From Arion vulgaris (lineage: Eukaryota > Mollusca > Gastropoda > Stylommatophora > Arionidae), in the NCBI GenBank assembly GCA_020796225.1, contig CM036762.1:55577740-55641739 (forward strand): a DNA stretch of 64,000 bases. The letters run 5' to 3'. The first letter of the stretch is position 1, and each line of letters begins with the position of its first letter. The position numbers were made by a program, and so were the translations under genes. Below, piece by piece: positions 9,780 through 21,469 of this stretch. Below the pieces are notes generated by a model that was given only the letters and a program-made list of their open reading frames with translations, was not told the DNA's origin and searched no databases.

Positions 9780-11040
9780 CAACCTTTTGTTTCTACTAAT
9801 GGAATGCCCAAATAATACCTGATGCATGGAACAGAGGAGTCATCATCAAGATACCCAAAGGGCTCTGCCGATTGTAATAATTCAGTGAATAACACTGCTT
9901 TCTGTTCCAAGTAAATCTAACAAATCATGTACAACACATTACTGATGCTGTGGATAGAAACTGAGAAAGGAACAACAGGATTTTGCAGAGACGGAGCGTA
10001 TAGGCCAATATTTGATCTAGAAATATCATAGAGCAATGCGCAGAATGGCAAAGCAAACTCTATATCAACTTTGTAGATTTTGAAAACTTTGATAGCATCA
10101 CCGCGAAAGTCTATGGCGTATCCTAAGATGGTATGGAATCCCACTGTGTTTTATAAATATTATAAAAAGCTACAGCAAGTTTACATGCAGTGTTGAAACC
10201 AGAACTAAAGTTTGAGTAAAACAGCGTGCGAAAGGATGTTATGTCAGCTATATTCAACACTGTCATAGATTGTGATGAAACAACGGAAGATAAGGCAAGA
10301 GGTATTAGATGGACGCTCGCATCCACTCTGAAGACCAGATTGCAGATGACATCGACCTATCTCAACACAAGAGATATCCAGAAAGACCTGCGCCTAACCA
10401 ATATAGTGAGATGGTGCTGAAAATAAATCAGAAGAAAACTGAAGTAATGACTCTGAACATAGCAACCCAGCACCAGTCAAACTAGAAGGTAAAACCCTCC
10501 GAGATACAACCGCTTTCACATACCTTGGAAGTGATGCAATGAAAGGCGCTGGATCTGACATTAAAACAGACTGAGTAAGGACGAGTGCATTCATGACCCT
10601 TCAGATCGCCTGGAAATCTGCCCAATACAGCATCAAAACCAAGACTAGTATCTATAACAGCTGTGTGCTGTCAACATTGCTGTACGGATCGAATGCTGGA
10701 GAATGAAACAGATATGTCCAGATTCCGCCTTTCATACAACTTGTCTCAGAAAATCTTAGCGTGACTCAGGAACACTATCTCGAATCAGAATGCTTGCACG
10801 ATGCCAACAAGAATATGGCACTACATCCGAAGACGACGCTGGAGATGGATTTGACATGATGCGCATGAGACTGGCTGACACGAAAACTGCATTAGATAGA
10901 CTACAGAGGGTAGGCAAAGCGTGGAAACCAAGACGACCTGAGAGAACGATAGAGCAAGAGCTGAAAGAAATGAATCATAGCTGGAACACAATACAGAGGA
11001 GGCCATGGACAGGAAGAATGGTACGTTTGTTGCCCTAAAG
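9780..11040 (+). mobile_element. RTE-like LINE reverse transcriptase remnant
   Basis: Frame-broken but collinear: WNRGVIIKIPKG (9829 on), then a degraded palm region, ADDIDL near 10345, VKLEGKTLRD and AFTYLGSDA (10480-10540), QYSIKTKTSIYNSCVLSTLL (10620-10680), then the C-terminal tail to 'VAL' near 11030. This copy supplies the sequence from which the 2646 minisatellite unit can be derived. Confidence 0.8.
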
Positions 11041-11084
11041 CAAGGTGTAATAGTAAAGAGAGAGAGAGGCATGAAGAAACAATT

Positions 11085-11330
11085 ATTAAGATAAATAAAA
11101 TTCAGACAAGTAAAGTATTTTGGGCACATAAAAAGACATGGCACCATGATAAAACATTTACTAGAGGGGAAATTTGAGGGGGGGAAGAGCAAGAGGAAGA
11201 CCGAGAGATAAGTGGGACGGGAAACTTTAAGAAATGGACAGGTAGTGTGCAACACCAAGGCGAAAGACAGAGGATGCTGGAGATTCATTGCAGCCAACCT
11301 TCGATGTGGAGACGGCACCTGATGATGATG
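11085..11330 (+). mobile_element. LINE-gamma 3' end, second copy
   Basis: Encodes RQVKYFGHIKRHGTMIKHLL and a lysine/arginine-rich GRPRDKWD-like tail, directly behind the previous LINE. Only the last about 80 codons are present. Confidence 0.65.
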
Positions 11331-11339
11331 ACTAATAGC

Positions 11340-11800
11340 TGATTATACTTATATTTGCTTCCGTCAAACAGTACTCACCCTCTCTTATCTTGTAACGCCC
11401 CAGGCGTTTAGGGAAGCAACAAATACACACAATTCTTCTCTATTCTTGGTCGCACTCTGTATTATGTTCCAGCTGTAATTCATTTTTTTCGATTCTTGTT
11501 ATACAGTTCTCCTCCAGGTCGTTTCGAGTCTTCCACGTTTTCGTTTACACTCTGGTGTCCATCTCAGTGCAGTTTTCGTGACAGAGATTAGTCTCCATGA
11601 GTAGACATGTCATATCCATCTCCAGCGTTCTTTGATGATGGTGCTTATATCTCTCTTGACACTGTCAAGCAGTTTTTGGATTATCGATAGTATTTGGTCA
11701 GAACACGTGTAAGATCTTTCACAGACAAGTTGTATGGAAGGTAAAGCGATCGGACATATCTTGTTCCAGTATTCTATTCCGTTTGGTAAAGATGATAGCA
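11340..11800 (-). mobile_element. LINE-gamma C-terminal fragment, antisense
   Basis: Reading antisense: LDSVKRDISTIIKERWRWI, then TALRWTPECKRKRGR and a TWRRTV-like tail, with frameshifts. Same general family as the sense copy at 9780. Confidence 0.7.
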
Positions 11801-11837
11801 ACAGCTGCGTATATATAATCTTGGTTCTGATGCTATT

Positions 11838-12062
11838 TTGGTCTGATTTCCAGACTCCATCTGGCTCGGTCCTTCTGAGCAGAAATATCACACCACCTGA
11901 CGAGAGTTTCGTACATAACACGAGCTTCGTAGCTCTGGTAACATCCACATGAGTCTTTTGATAAAATGCGCTCGGGAACAAAACGTCGCGGTATGGATTG
12001 GAACTCACGACTTTCGGAAGGCAAGGCAAGGCGTAGCAATTTAGCCACAGATAACGACACTC
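11838..12062 (-). repeat. SINE-B copy, antisense
   Basis: Includes 'cttcgtagctctggtaaca' and 'ggattggaactcacgac' (B-box complement), ending 'tagccacagataac' (A-box complement). Divergent but complete. Confidence 0.65.
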
Positions 12063-12309
12063 TCAGTGATAGTCTGGCTAACGTTGTTGGGGCCATGCGA
12101 AACATCTTCTGTACAGTTCAGCATTTATTGAGAGATTGTTGGTGATTGTAGAGCAAAGATAAATGAAAGGATTTACGACCTCCAATACGTAGTCATAGGT
12201 TTGATATGGTTCTGCGTCTTCCCGCATTAGAAGCAATGAAATAGTCCAACCAAAAATTGTAATTATGTCAAAGACTTGATTGATTTATTGCTAGGACCAT
12301 CATTATTGC

Positions 12310-12505
12310 TCTTCCGTGGCCGTCTGCCCAGCGTGTTCGTAGCGCGTTGGACTACGGGTGACTATCCCTCTGTGTGTGCGGGTTCATTTCGCGGGATGGC
12401 AGAAAAGCCACAGATTCCCAGATTTACGGTGTTCGTGGCACCGAACCGAAGGGTTACGATGTCCATGGCACCGAGCCGGCTCAAGTGCTTCTGGATCGGG
12501 AAAAA
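12310..12505 (+). repeat. SINE-D copy
   Basis: 'cagcgtgttcgtagcgcg', B-box-like 'gggttcatttcgcg' and body 'ttacggtgttcgtggcac'. Close match to the 1715 copy. Confidence 0.78.
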
Positions 12506-12545
12506 AAATTGCTCTTCCGTGAGTAGCCATGTGTGCTCCGATCTC

Positions 12546-12715
12546 TTTATTACACAACGAGGTGTAGGAACCCCGTATTACACAACGAGGTGTACGAACC
12601 CCGTATTACACAACGAGGTGTAGGAACCCCGTATTACACAACGAGGTGTACGAACCCCGTATTACACAACGAGGTGTAGGAACCCCGTATTACACAACGA
12701 GTGTAGGAACCCGTA
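12546..12715. repeat. 28-bp tandem repeat, 6 units with alternating variants
   Basis: Unit 'tattacacaacgaggtgta' plus 'ggaaccccg'. The base after 'gtgta' is g, c, g, c, g, g in order, suggesting a 56-bp two-unit period. Contains the short inverted repeat acac/gtgt. The left edge joins 'ccgatctcttta', sequence related to the repeats at about 18340 and 54210. Confidence 0.9.
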
Positions 12716-12925
12716 GCACTCGACGTGGTCCCCACGGTAATTTTTGAATATGGTGAAACTATTTTGTAGGAATTTGTAATATTTCTAATGAATTTTGCCC
12801 GGGCAGCTGCTTTACAGCCTGCTCTTTTCGATTTTGAGCTGCCAATGGCTCTTTTATGGGCTCTAATGGATCGCTCGTCTCCGATAGGACATTCTTTCCA
12901 TCATCCTCTTTTCGATTTTGAACTG

Positions 12926-13280
12926 CCAATGGTTAATGAGCGGAAAATTATAACGACAGAGATGAGGTGTCTTAGAAGAGCTGCAGGTGTGACAATAAGA
13001 GACAAAATTAGAAATGAAGAAATCAAGAGACTGGATGTGAAACCAGTTATGGAATTGATAAAAGAACAACAGATTAAATGGCTTGGACACCTGACCAGAA
13101 TGTCCTGGTATCGCCTACCACAGAGAGCCACACAGAAAAAGTATAATGAGTACAAGGCAAGAGGAAGACCACGCAAAGATGGAGCGACGGCATCAAAACA
13201 GCCTTACGAACATGAATATCAGCTTACAACGTGCCTTAAAAAACACACAAGATCACTACGTTTCACCCCAACACTTCTAT
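12926..13280 (+). mobile_element. LINE C-terminal fragment
   Basis: One open frame encodes ITTEMRCLRRAAGVTIRDKI, IKEQQIKWLGHLTRM and YKARGRPRKD, matching the antisense element at 22386-23220. Start and catalytic region are absent. Confidence 0.75.
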
Positions 13281-13599
13281 AAAGAAGTAAATAGTGGAAG
13301 AGAAGAAGAATGGTTATTTTACCTGTTCAAATTGAACACGTTTTATCTCTCGTCTCTGATAGGACTAGAAACTCGATCTCACCTACACTGTAATCATGGA
13401 TCTATGGGAAAATATCACGATGTCTTTATGGGGAAGCGAACCGAGTACCTCTGGAACTACCTAACCTCAACGCCACATTGACCCAAGATTTAGAAGCATT
13501 GGAAATAGTTGGAACAAAAATTGTAATAGCGTCGAAGACGTGAAATCTCATCTGACCTAGACATTCGTTTTAACAGAACACCGTGCCCAAACGGAACAG

Positions 13600-13690
13600 A
13601 TGTTAGATTGGTTAAGAAAGGGGCGTGCCTCGGCCATATAGAGGCTTACTCTCCTACTAAACAAACAAACAAACAAACAAACTAACACGG
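13600..13690. repeat. Short retroposon end with (CAAA)n
   Basis: 'ggggcgtgcctcggccat' followed by 'actaaacaaacaaacaaac'. Similar 'cgggcctcggctttaatccc' plus 'aacaaacaaac' is found near 55720. Confidence 0.55.
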
Positions 13691-14285
13691 GTTAGAAATT
13701 ATTTCCATGGTTTGTGTTGTCAACAGAAATAATGCGAATATTCGTTTCTGCGATTCATTCGCCATGTTTAACTTCCCTTACCATTGAACGGGTGAGGGAT
13801 CAGGCGATAAAATACCTTCTCTCTTTTCGCAACACATGTGACTCACGCTCGTTAAAATTCAGTTTCGACATATTACTCCAGACATTAGATTAATACGACA
13901 CAGATTTTTCAAAGTCCAAAGTATAATAGACAAAATTAATGATAAAGAAGTTCCACTTTATTTTATAGTTATCATATCGAGTGTAGATGATATCACATAC
14001 AACTGTACATGCTCTTGGGTGAACCTTGTTTTGCTTCGAAAAATGGAAATTTGTTTTTTTAGAATTTCTGTGTCTAAGGTGTGTGTAAAACATCGCAATA
14101 AATATGCCCTTGTGTGTTCGCTTTCATTTACAACCGAGTGAATTGTAGTATGTTTATTATTACATTGTAATCCTGGTGCTGTGCTGATATTTATAGTTAT
14201 ATTTTTAGAAACTTGTGGATGTTGTCTCGCTAGAGTGCGTAAATATGGCAATCATGCCGTGAAATGATTTGCATGGTCGTCAAAC
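13691..14285. other. Upstream region of exon 1b
   Basis: No repeat recognised. A promoter for exon 1b is expected here, but I see no convincing TATA-plus-initiator pair. The ATG context is 'caaacatgc'. Confidence 0.35.
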
Positions 14286-14512
14286 ATGCTCGAAGTAATC
14301 GGCTGGGTCGTTGCCGGGGTCGTGTTTCTTGTGACTACGGTTTTGACTAGGATTGTACGCATTCAAAGAGCAGCCCAGTTAAAATATCGGCCTAAAAGAA
14401 GAATTAAACGTAATCTGTCAATAGCCACATCTAATGAACATGATACGAACATGAACACGTCTGTCTGTGCCCCTATTGACGACAATGAGATTTTTCGGGA
14501 AGTTCCGCTACG
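14286..14512 (+). CDS. ACC: ACC alternative first exon 1b (membrane anchor)
   Basis: Encodes about 75 residues. Residues 4-25 (VIGWVVAGVVFLVTTVL and following) form one clear transmembrane segment, at once followed by a strongly basic stretch (RIVRIQRAAQLKYRPKRRIKR split around residues 22-46). This is a signal-anchor layout that would leave the enzyme in the cytosol. Vertebrate ACC2 also carries an N-terminal hydrophobic segment targeting the outer mitochondrial membrane; the parallel is by architecture, not sequence. It ends CTA CG before donor 'gtaagt', two bases of a codon, compatible with exon 2, giving L-R-H-T-M-S. No indel signs. Confidence 0.83.
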
Positions 14513-14984
14513 GTAAGTTATGCCTAGAGCTGTGTTGAACATATGTTTATTAGTTATTATAGTTGTTGATCGATGGGCGGGGAAGATTAGACAAAGTTAT
14601 GATCACTGTATGTATTTATATGTATGTATGTGTCTATCTGTTTGTCTCAGGAAAAACTTGAGAATGTCAAACTCAGGAATTATTAGATTTGGACAGCTTA
14701 TTCCTGCAGAAATGTATATGTCAAACGAGACCATTTTGAACTCGTTGCCTGCTTTCTTTACCGGGTCATGATTTTAAATTAAAAAAAAATAAATTCACAT
14801 TTCATAACGTATCGTGAGCACACTATACTAGGTCATTGAGAATGCGCACCGGTAAATGGGGGAAAACGTAGTTGCACCATTTGGGAACGGGGAATATCAA
14901 TTCATAATGCCCTTTGTAGCAGAACACAGGAGACAAATTAATTTTTCCGTGTTTTTCTATCCTGCCAAAAAAAAAAATCTTGTA
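14513..14984. other. Intron sequence after exon 1b
   Basis: TG-rich tract near 14608-14645. Otherwise unrecognised. Confidence 0.45.
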
Positions 14985-15228
14985 TATTTTTTCTGTAAAA
15001 TAGAATATACAAATTTTTTAAAAAGTATAGAAACCCGTTTTCATACTAAGAGGTATATTGGTCGATGCGATGTTAAGTCCGTATTTGTCTTTGACCTATG
15101 GCACACGGTGGGTGATATGGTCAACATCACGCCGGTCACCTTTAACTTCCCACCATTTCTCGTGTACTCAGTTTAAAAAGATTCGATCTCAGAGCCGTTA
15201 CGGTACTAAAAAAAGTCATGTGTAGTCC
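14985..15228 (-). repeat. SINE-G copy, antisense
   Basis: 'gaaacccgttttcatac', 'atggtcaacatcacgccg' and 'agagccgttacgg' match the copies at 40280 and 47955. The tRNA-like head side is eroded. Confidence 0.7.
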
Positions 15229-15250
15229 TATTCAAACTTGGATAGTAAAA

Positions 15251-15252
<2 letters not shown>

Positions 15253-15282
<30 letters not shown>
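15253..15282. repeat. (TA)n microsatellite
   Basis: About 15 uninterrupted TA units. Confidence 0.95.
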
Positions 15283-15286
<4 letters not shown>

Positions 15287-15369
15287 GAGTGTGGTGTTGG
15301 TGTATTAGATGATGTCTCATTAACTGGCTGATAAATATACAATACTTTAATAGTGTGTGGGACAAAATC

Positions 15370-15890
15370 ATTCAATGATTTTATTGAACATCGATTTAAA
15401 TGGTTTGGTCATTTAATTAGAATGAAATACGCGAACATCAGAGCACAAAAGTTAGAGGCCAATTAAGAAAACGTTGTTTAGATGGGATGGAAGAAAAACT
15501 AAGAACATTCAGCTGTTTTTCATTCGAAAATGTTTGCAGTTAAATAAAAATTATTATTGTAGATTTGATGCAATTATTAAATAAACACACCAGAAGCGTA
15601 GTGGGGATAACTTCATGCACCAAATAATGAAGGTAACAAATGCAGTGGTTCGGACATTTAATGAGAATGGAATACAACCAACCACTATAACAACAGCTAT
15701 ATGTTTTATAGTAACAGCTACAGTAAAATAGATCTAGTACTAGAGCCAAGGGAAGACGAAGAAAAGATGGTTAGACAATATCAAGACCACACTAAATAAA
15801 CACGGATATAACACAGGGTCGACTCATCTGGTCCTGGAACACAAAATAAAGCTCCCATCCCTACGCTTAACGGCAAGAGTGGACAACCAA
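15370..15890 (+). mobile_element. Two LINE-gamma 3' fragments
   Basis: FKWFGHLIRMKYANIRAQKL (15388 on) and QWFGHLMRMEYNQP (15640 on) are the same polyprotein segment present twice, each followed by a degraded basic tail. Confidence 0.65.
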
Positions 15891-16162
15891 TTTCATCGTC
15901 CACATGGAGAAATAAAATAGTAGTTGTTGCAAAAAATAAAAGAACAACGAGCAAATAAATTATTATGGACTTGTAATATGACATGACACTGTTGTAAACC
16001 AGGTTAAAATTATTTTTGGACAAAATGAAGCTGACGATAGAAGTATCAATAGATGGACAAATAATATCCTTCCATAAAACATTGGAAGAACACATAAAAT
16101 ATTGAAAATAAATTGCAGTCTCTCATCGATGCGTGTGAACTTGGAGCTTGATATGATCTAAT

Positions 16163-16324
16163 CAGTGACGGCTCGTCATTAAGGGCCAGTGGGGCCGGTC
16201 CCACCAAAAATAACGTATAACGTATTTATTATTTTATAAATTAAAATATAGCAACCAAAAACCATGATTTATCCGGGAAATAATGTCTGGCCCCACCAAC
16301 AAAAATGATCACGAGCCGCCACTG
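16163..16324. mobile_element. hAT-type MITE, 162 bp
   Basis: Ends 'cagtgacggctcgt' and 'acgagccgccactg' are inverted repeats, flanked by a perfect 8-bp duplication 'gatctaat' (16155-16162 and 16325-16332). No coding capacity. Same family as the element at 3956. Confidence 0.9.
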
Positions 16325-16332
16325 GATCTAAT

Positions 16333-16972
16333 GTATGAGATAAAGATGTACGATTTATACCTGTAGCCGTATGGGTTAAGAAGTGACGAACAGTACACGA
16401 AATAACAGAACGGGAGTTGTTAACCTAAACACACTGAAATAATGCTTGGGAGGAGATCGGAGCAATTATGATATGTCCGATTTGCGATGAAGATGATCCT
16501 CAAATAAACAATGAACACGAAATAACTAAAGGATACATCGTTGGGTACATGTAACTATTAATCTTATTAAGTGAAATATTGGGAAAATGTAGGCATATAT
16601 GATTTTTTGTGCTTTTCTTTCTATATTTGTTGTTGTCACTAGTCCGTCTTTACAGACAATATTGTGTTAGTCGTGCTCTAAGATGGTAAAAATTACAATT
16701 CATGACAATGACGCGTGTTATTAGCAGTAACTAATCTATATTTGTAAAATGTCATTAACATTGACAAGTTTGATAACATAAACAACAGACGATCTTGACG
16801 AAACTCTTCACTTTTGTGCGGTAAACTTAGTGTAGAGTGGAATGATCACATTCTGGGTTCGGTGACAAAATGGCTACATGCTTCAACTATTGTTGAATGA
16901 AATAAAGGGCGAAAGTATTAATGGAACTAATAATTTTATGTTTTGGTTTTGAAGTGTTGTTGTTCTTAAAAC
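16333..16972. other. Upstream region of exon 1c
   Basis: No repeat identified. The putative promoter of exon 1c should fall here. The ATG is preceded by 'cttaaaac'. Confidence 0.35.
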
Positions 16973-17106
16973 ATGGCAGAAGTTGGTAGGGAAAACAAAA
17001 GTAATGGAGAGGAGTTACTGAGAAAGCCCGACACACTTTCACTGTCGTCAGTGTCGCTGCCACAATCGCAATCACAAGCGAGCATTGGTCCAATGATTGG
17101 ACACAG
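16973..17106 (+). CDS. ACC: ACC alternative first exon 1c (short N-terminus)
   Basis: Encodes 44 complete codons beginning MAEVGRENKSNGEELL, then a Ser/Gln-rich segment (LSLSSVSLPQSQSQ) and PMIGH. It ends CAC AG before donor 'gtagag', the same phase as 1a and 1b, joining exon 2 to give H-R-H-T-M-S. No membrane segment. It is the first exon nearest to exon 2 (4.4 kb) and the most compact. Assignment rests on start context, donor and phase; no similarity can be claimed for the variable N-terminus. Confidence 0.72.
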
Positions 17107-18059
17107 GTAGAGTCATTGACGATTGCCGATAGATGATCGTTTATTGAAATGTTCCTCCATTTGCCAGTTAGTAACATAATAACAATAACATTTCACTAAA
17201 GTTAAGAAAATATACTATAACAGTTTAGATTAGTATGTAAATTTCACAACATATGCGTATTGTAATTTGAGCTTGCTTTGTTGCCTTTCTAATTCAATTT
17301 CACGTCATTCATTAAGTATTTAGGTGAATAATAGTAATACAAACTATTATTTGAAGGTTAATACCTTACCTGCTAGTTAAGTTATTTGCCACACGAGGCA
17401 AATACAAAATGTTATAGCTGCTGCTAATTTGTGGTAGATGCTTCAACATTTGTTTTCTTTTAACAGAAGTGTAGGTAGTGTAGTCTACTGTAGTACCTGA
17501 GTAAGGTGCAGTGTCATGTGTATACAACTTGTTAGTAATCATAATCACTACTATAGTTATATAATGATGCTCGTCCATCACGGAGGATGATAACCACACC
17601 AATTTTCATCCAAGGGAATGTAGTTGCATTATGTCACTAGTGAGCCCGATATGGGCATGAAATGTTCTAGTAATCACTACTATAGTTATATAATATAGTA
17701 TATAGTATAATGCAAGTACTTAGCATTGTATAGGGTGCAAAACAGTCTGGTAGTAGTCCTGTTACTAACCCTTACAACCTAGTGATACTGATGTGCATTA
17801 GTGAGGAATAAATAACACACAATACCATTTTACCATAAAGTGCAACAGTATACACAATTTTTGTTTCAGAGTATAATGTTATTTAACAATTATCACACAT
17901 AAACATTAGAACACTGACAGAAAAATATATAGACACAGAATGTATGTACATTGTGTTTCACAGTCTACCATGAAAAGCCAATTTGACACAGCCAAAGGGT
18001 ATATTTAGATTAGACCAACATTCTGATTAGCAATATATTTTGGTAACAAGTTGTGCCAC
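17107..18059. other. Intron sequence
   Basis: AT-rich. 'cactactatagttatataat' occurs twice (near 17546 and 17677), too short to classify. Confidence 0.4.
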
Positions 18060-19230
18060 TAAGATTTGGCAAGAACTACTCCATTATCTACAGATATAAA
18101 AAGTGGAGTGAGCCAAGAGTGTATGTTATCTCCAAACCTGTTCAACTCCTTCCATATGCAATTATTTCCTCAGTTGTACAGTTATAATTCAAGGGAGGCA
18201 AAAAGTAATTTAAAAAAGCATGACTATTCATCAATAAATAAACATATATAGATAAAGATATATATAGATATATATATATATAACCTCAGAGAATATTCCG
18301 TCATCTTTCAAGTAGAGCTCATGCACTGCAGCCGTGATCTTGTTGTGTAAGAAAGAAATCGAAACACATGTCCATTTGCCAGAGTGCAATGATGATGGTG
18401 CAATCAATCAGTTCTCAGTGAGATATAAACCGGCAGCTGTTGTTTTTCGCATAATTCTATTCAGACTTGTCTTCTTCAGCTCTGCCCATGAAGTTCGGGC
18501 CTTCTATTCTACAGGTCTTCACCAAGTATTGTTTGGTCTTTCCCTATGGTTTCCAATCAGGTGCATATCATGTTAAGCTGTGGGGTTGTTTCCTGAGAAT
18601 GTGTCTAATCCATCACTACTTTCTTTAACGTCCATTTGTATTGGTTTCTGTCCTGATCTTTTCTACATTTCTGTATTTTCTATCACTTCTGACTATCTGA
18701 TACAGAGTATCAAGTTGTCTACGAGACTACTAAAAAAACCTGGCAGTACAAAATTCCGGATACCGAGGTCCTCATAAGAGCCAAGATCCAAAGCGACAAC
18801 ACCCTGTTGCAGAGATTGTCCGGTCACGTTGCTAGGATGCCTGATAAATGCGTCCCAAAACAGTTGATGTATGACAAGTTTGGCATGGCAGGCATTCAGT
18901 TGGTGAAAAAACAACGCTTAAAAGACACTCTTAAAGTGTCTCTAAAATGTTTCAATATAGACACCACATGCTGGGAATCCCTTGCGGAAGATCACCAAAT
19001 GTGAAACTGTAACAACACAAGAGGAACTCACATAACAGAATCATCGTGCCATTGAGGCGCAGAGAAAGTGAGCTGCGCGAAAAGACATAACTCACAACAC
19101 CCGCATGTCTAACCTTGATCATGTATGTCCCAACTGTGGTAGGGGAGTGTGTTGAAAATTGGACTCTACAGTCACCTCCGCACACACCAAAGAGGTGCAG
19201 CATCACACTTCTGAGGCTATCATCATTGCT
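18060..19230 (+). mobile_element. LINE-beta remnant with zinc-finger tail
   Basis: A short reverse-transcriptase piece (SGVSQECMLSPNLFN) is followed, after unrelated sequence, by QRLSGHVARMPDKCVPKQLM (18807 on), KDTLKVSLKCFNIDTTCWE and HVCPNCGRGVC near 19122. The last is a C2H2-like finger that ends this LINE group. Frames are broken between segments. Confidence 0.75.
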
Positions 19231-19898
19231 TGCAGTGGATGGCTATTATTAAGGGGTGGAGATATTTCTTGGGGCATGTCTGCAGTTTGAATGTGATATT
19301 GTCGATGTAACATAACACACCATTTTTTTAGAAACATCAGCTTGATCATGTCAACTTTTATATGACTTGCAGTGTTTGTGATCTGAGACATCTGTTGATG
19401 TATGTATAAAATATGCATGTGATGTAGCATATGTAATATAATATGTTATTTAGAAATATGGTAATCTTGATAATATTAACATACATATGGCCATATATAC
19501 ATAGCGTCTGTAGTGTTTGTGATCTTTGTCAAGGATAGGCCACAGATGTAGCATTACAAATTGCTTTTTTAGTTCGTCATTTGATTGACTTGTTCCACAA
19601 TGCGCACTTTGTGCCTTGTTCTGCATTCAGCAAAGTTGGGATCTGCTAGTCTTTCTTAGGAAGGGTGGAAAGTTAAAATTAATAGCCTGCTGATGACCCG
19701 TAGAACACAGAAGCCAACTACACCTCCCAGTGGTATAGACCTGGAAACTTTGCGAGATCAAAGGCTAACTGGATTCTGACTCTCATAGGGGATGGACTCC
19801 CAAGTTCATTTTTGGTGGATCCATGACTTGAGGTGAGCTTGAATTAAAAAACATGCTGTAACCCTATATGCTGGCATATGACACTTTATGCATCTTCT
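19231..19898. other. No recognised feature
   Basis: AT-rich. Nothing supported. Just past the end, at 19899-19925, 'gggctgcgagttttcact' is antisense to the 3' end of LINE-alpha at about 51730. Confidence 0.4.
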
Positions 19899-19964
19899 AA
19901 CCAGGGCTGCGAGTTTTCACTCTTGAGCAGACTGTAGGCATCTAAATGGAACAACAAAATCACA

Positions 19965-20041
19965 CTCTAAGTCACTAATCACATATTGATCACAAAGAAT
20001 GGTTTAATAATTGATTGTGTTGAGTGAACAAAGAAGAAGAA
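19965..20041 (+). repeat. SINE-C 3' end fragment
   Basis: 'atcacaaagaatggtttaat' and a terminal 'caaagaagaagaa' match the last 75 bp of SINE-C. Confidence 0.6.
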
Positions 20042-20816
20042 TTTGAATATGTATTAGTTTCTTGTTCTGGTACTTAATCAAGCAAACACACAATTATAAT
20101 ATGAGGTTAATAATAGGGCCAATTAAGAAGAAATGCTATCATCATTATTACTTGTGCATTAAACTGAGTAGTGATCAACAGAGTTTACCTTATTATTCAT
20201 GTAATATTAGTGCCTTTTCAAGGCCATCAAACATTCCTAGTATGCTACCTTTGCCTGTATCCTAGTATGCAACCTTGAACCTTCCATGAAAACGTGACTT
20301 TGTTAACATAAGTCATTGAAATTGATAAGGCACTCAAAATTTCCTATTACATCGAAGTGTAGGACACAATGGGGTTCAAGATCAAGGTTATGCGAATTGT
20401 GTACAGCCGGTTATCACTACAGCTCTACAGATTTGTTATCTATGTCATGTATTAATATTGCAATTTTTTTTTTAAAGGTAAAGTTTATTTTTTAATTGAA
20501 GAAACAAATATTAGTGTGAACTTTTTATTTACGGAATGAACATGTCCTATATTTTTTATATAATTACATAGGTGAAACCGAAAAGGGAGGGGTTAATGAC
20601 CAATTCTCTCAACATTTACACATTATATATCATCACTTTTTAACCCCTGTAGCCACACATTCTACAGTTGGTAATATCCATCCTCTGCTTGGTGTTTGAG
20701 GTGGATTTTTCCACTTTGGATTGTAGTTTTGTCTTCCTATAGCTGACCAGATAGTATTTTTGTGATAGTTTTCTTCCTTTGGTCAAACTGTCAACTGCTT
20801 AAAAGGGTCAGAGTCA
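20042..20816. other. No recognised feature
   Basis: AT-rich intron sequence. Confidence 0.4.
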
Positions 20817-21065
20817 TTGAATTCATAGCACCAGATTTGAGACCCCATATGACTTGGTCCATCTCTGCAGAAATGGTACTCCACATGCTAAGAGTATTCC
20901 ACCAGCCACAAACTCCCTAGCTCTGGTAACAATTCTAATGATCTCTGGAAAATATGCACCTGTAAACATAACACTATCCGGATTCAAACCCACAACCTTT
21001 GGGATCGCGAGAGAGAAACCCACAGCCTTCAAAATGCAAGACAATGGCTTAGCCACAGAGATCAC
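20817..21065 (-). repeat. SINE-B copy, antisense
   Basis: 'ccatctctgcagaaatggta', then 'ggattcaaacccacaacc' (B-box complement) and 'ggcttagccacagaga' (A-box complement). Full length. Confidence 0.78.
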
Positions 21066-21111
21066 CACGGAGTAAGCTTATATAACCATCATCATTATTA
21101 TTTTGAGTGTA

Positions 21112-21295
21112 GTGTCTGGCCGAATGGATGAGATCTGGGTTCAATCTCCAGTACAGCCAGGAGTTTTCTCTGTCTTGAGGCATGAAGAAAAATCCTAACC
21201 TGAACAATTTCGTGGTAACTGCACTAGCCATGCGGCCATTAAATTTCACAGACACATGTTGTCCCCACCCCACCCTTTCGTTCTACACAGCTCTA
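21112..21295 (+). repeat. SINE-F, tRNA-like head
   Basis: 'tctggccgaatggatgaga' (A-box-like) and 'tgggttcaatctcca' (B box) open the element; body 'gccatgcggccattaaattt'. An antisense copy is at 27725. Confidence 0.75.
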
Positions 21296-21469
21296 AAAAG
21301 CAGTATTACATGTAATAACGACAGCGTTATTTTGAGATGAGTTCTATTGAGATCTAATCAACCATAAGCTGACTTTTACATATCTATAAATATTTATAAA
21401 GTCTGAAAGTGTTCATATTAGAGGATGAAATTAACATACTACAATTCTGTTTCTTGTACATCATTACAG

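Noticed and set aside
12546..12715. CRISPR array
   Set aside because: Direct tandem units with no spacers, in an animal genome.
14856..15176. 106-codon open frame
   Set aside because: Most of it overlaps an antisense SINE-G, and the rest has no motif.
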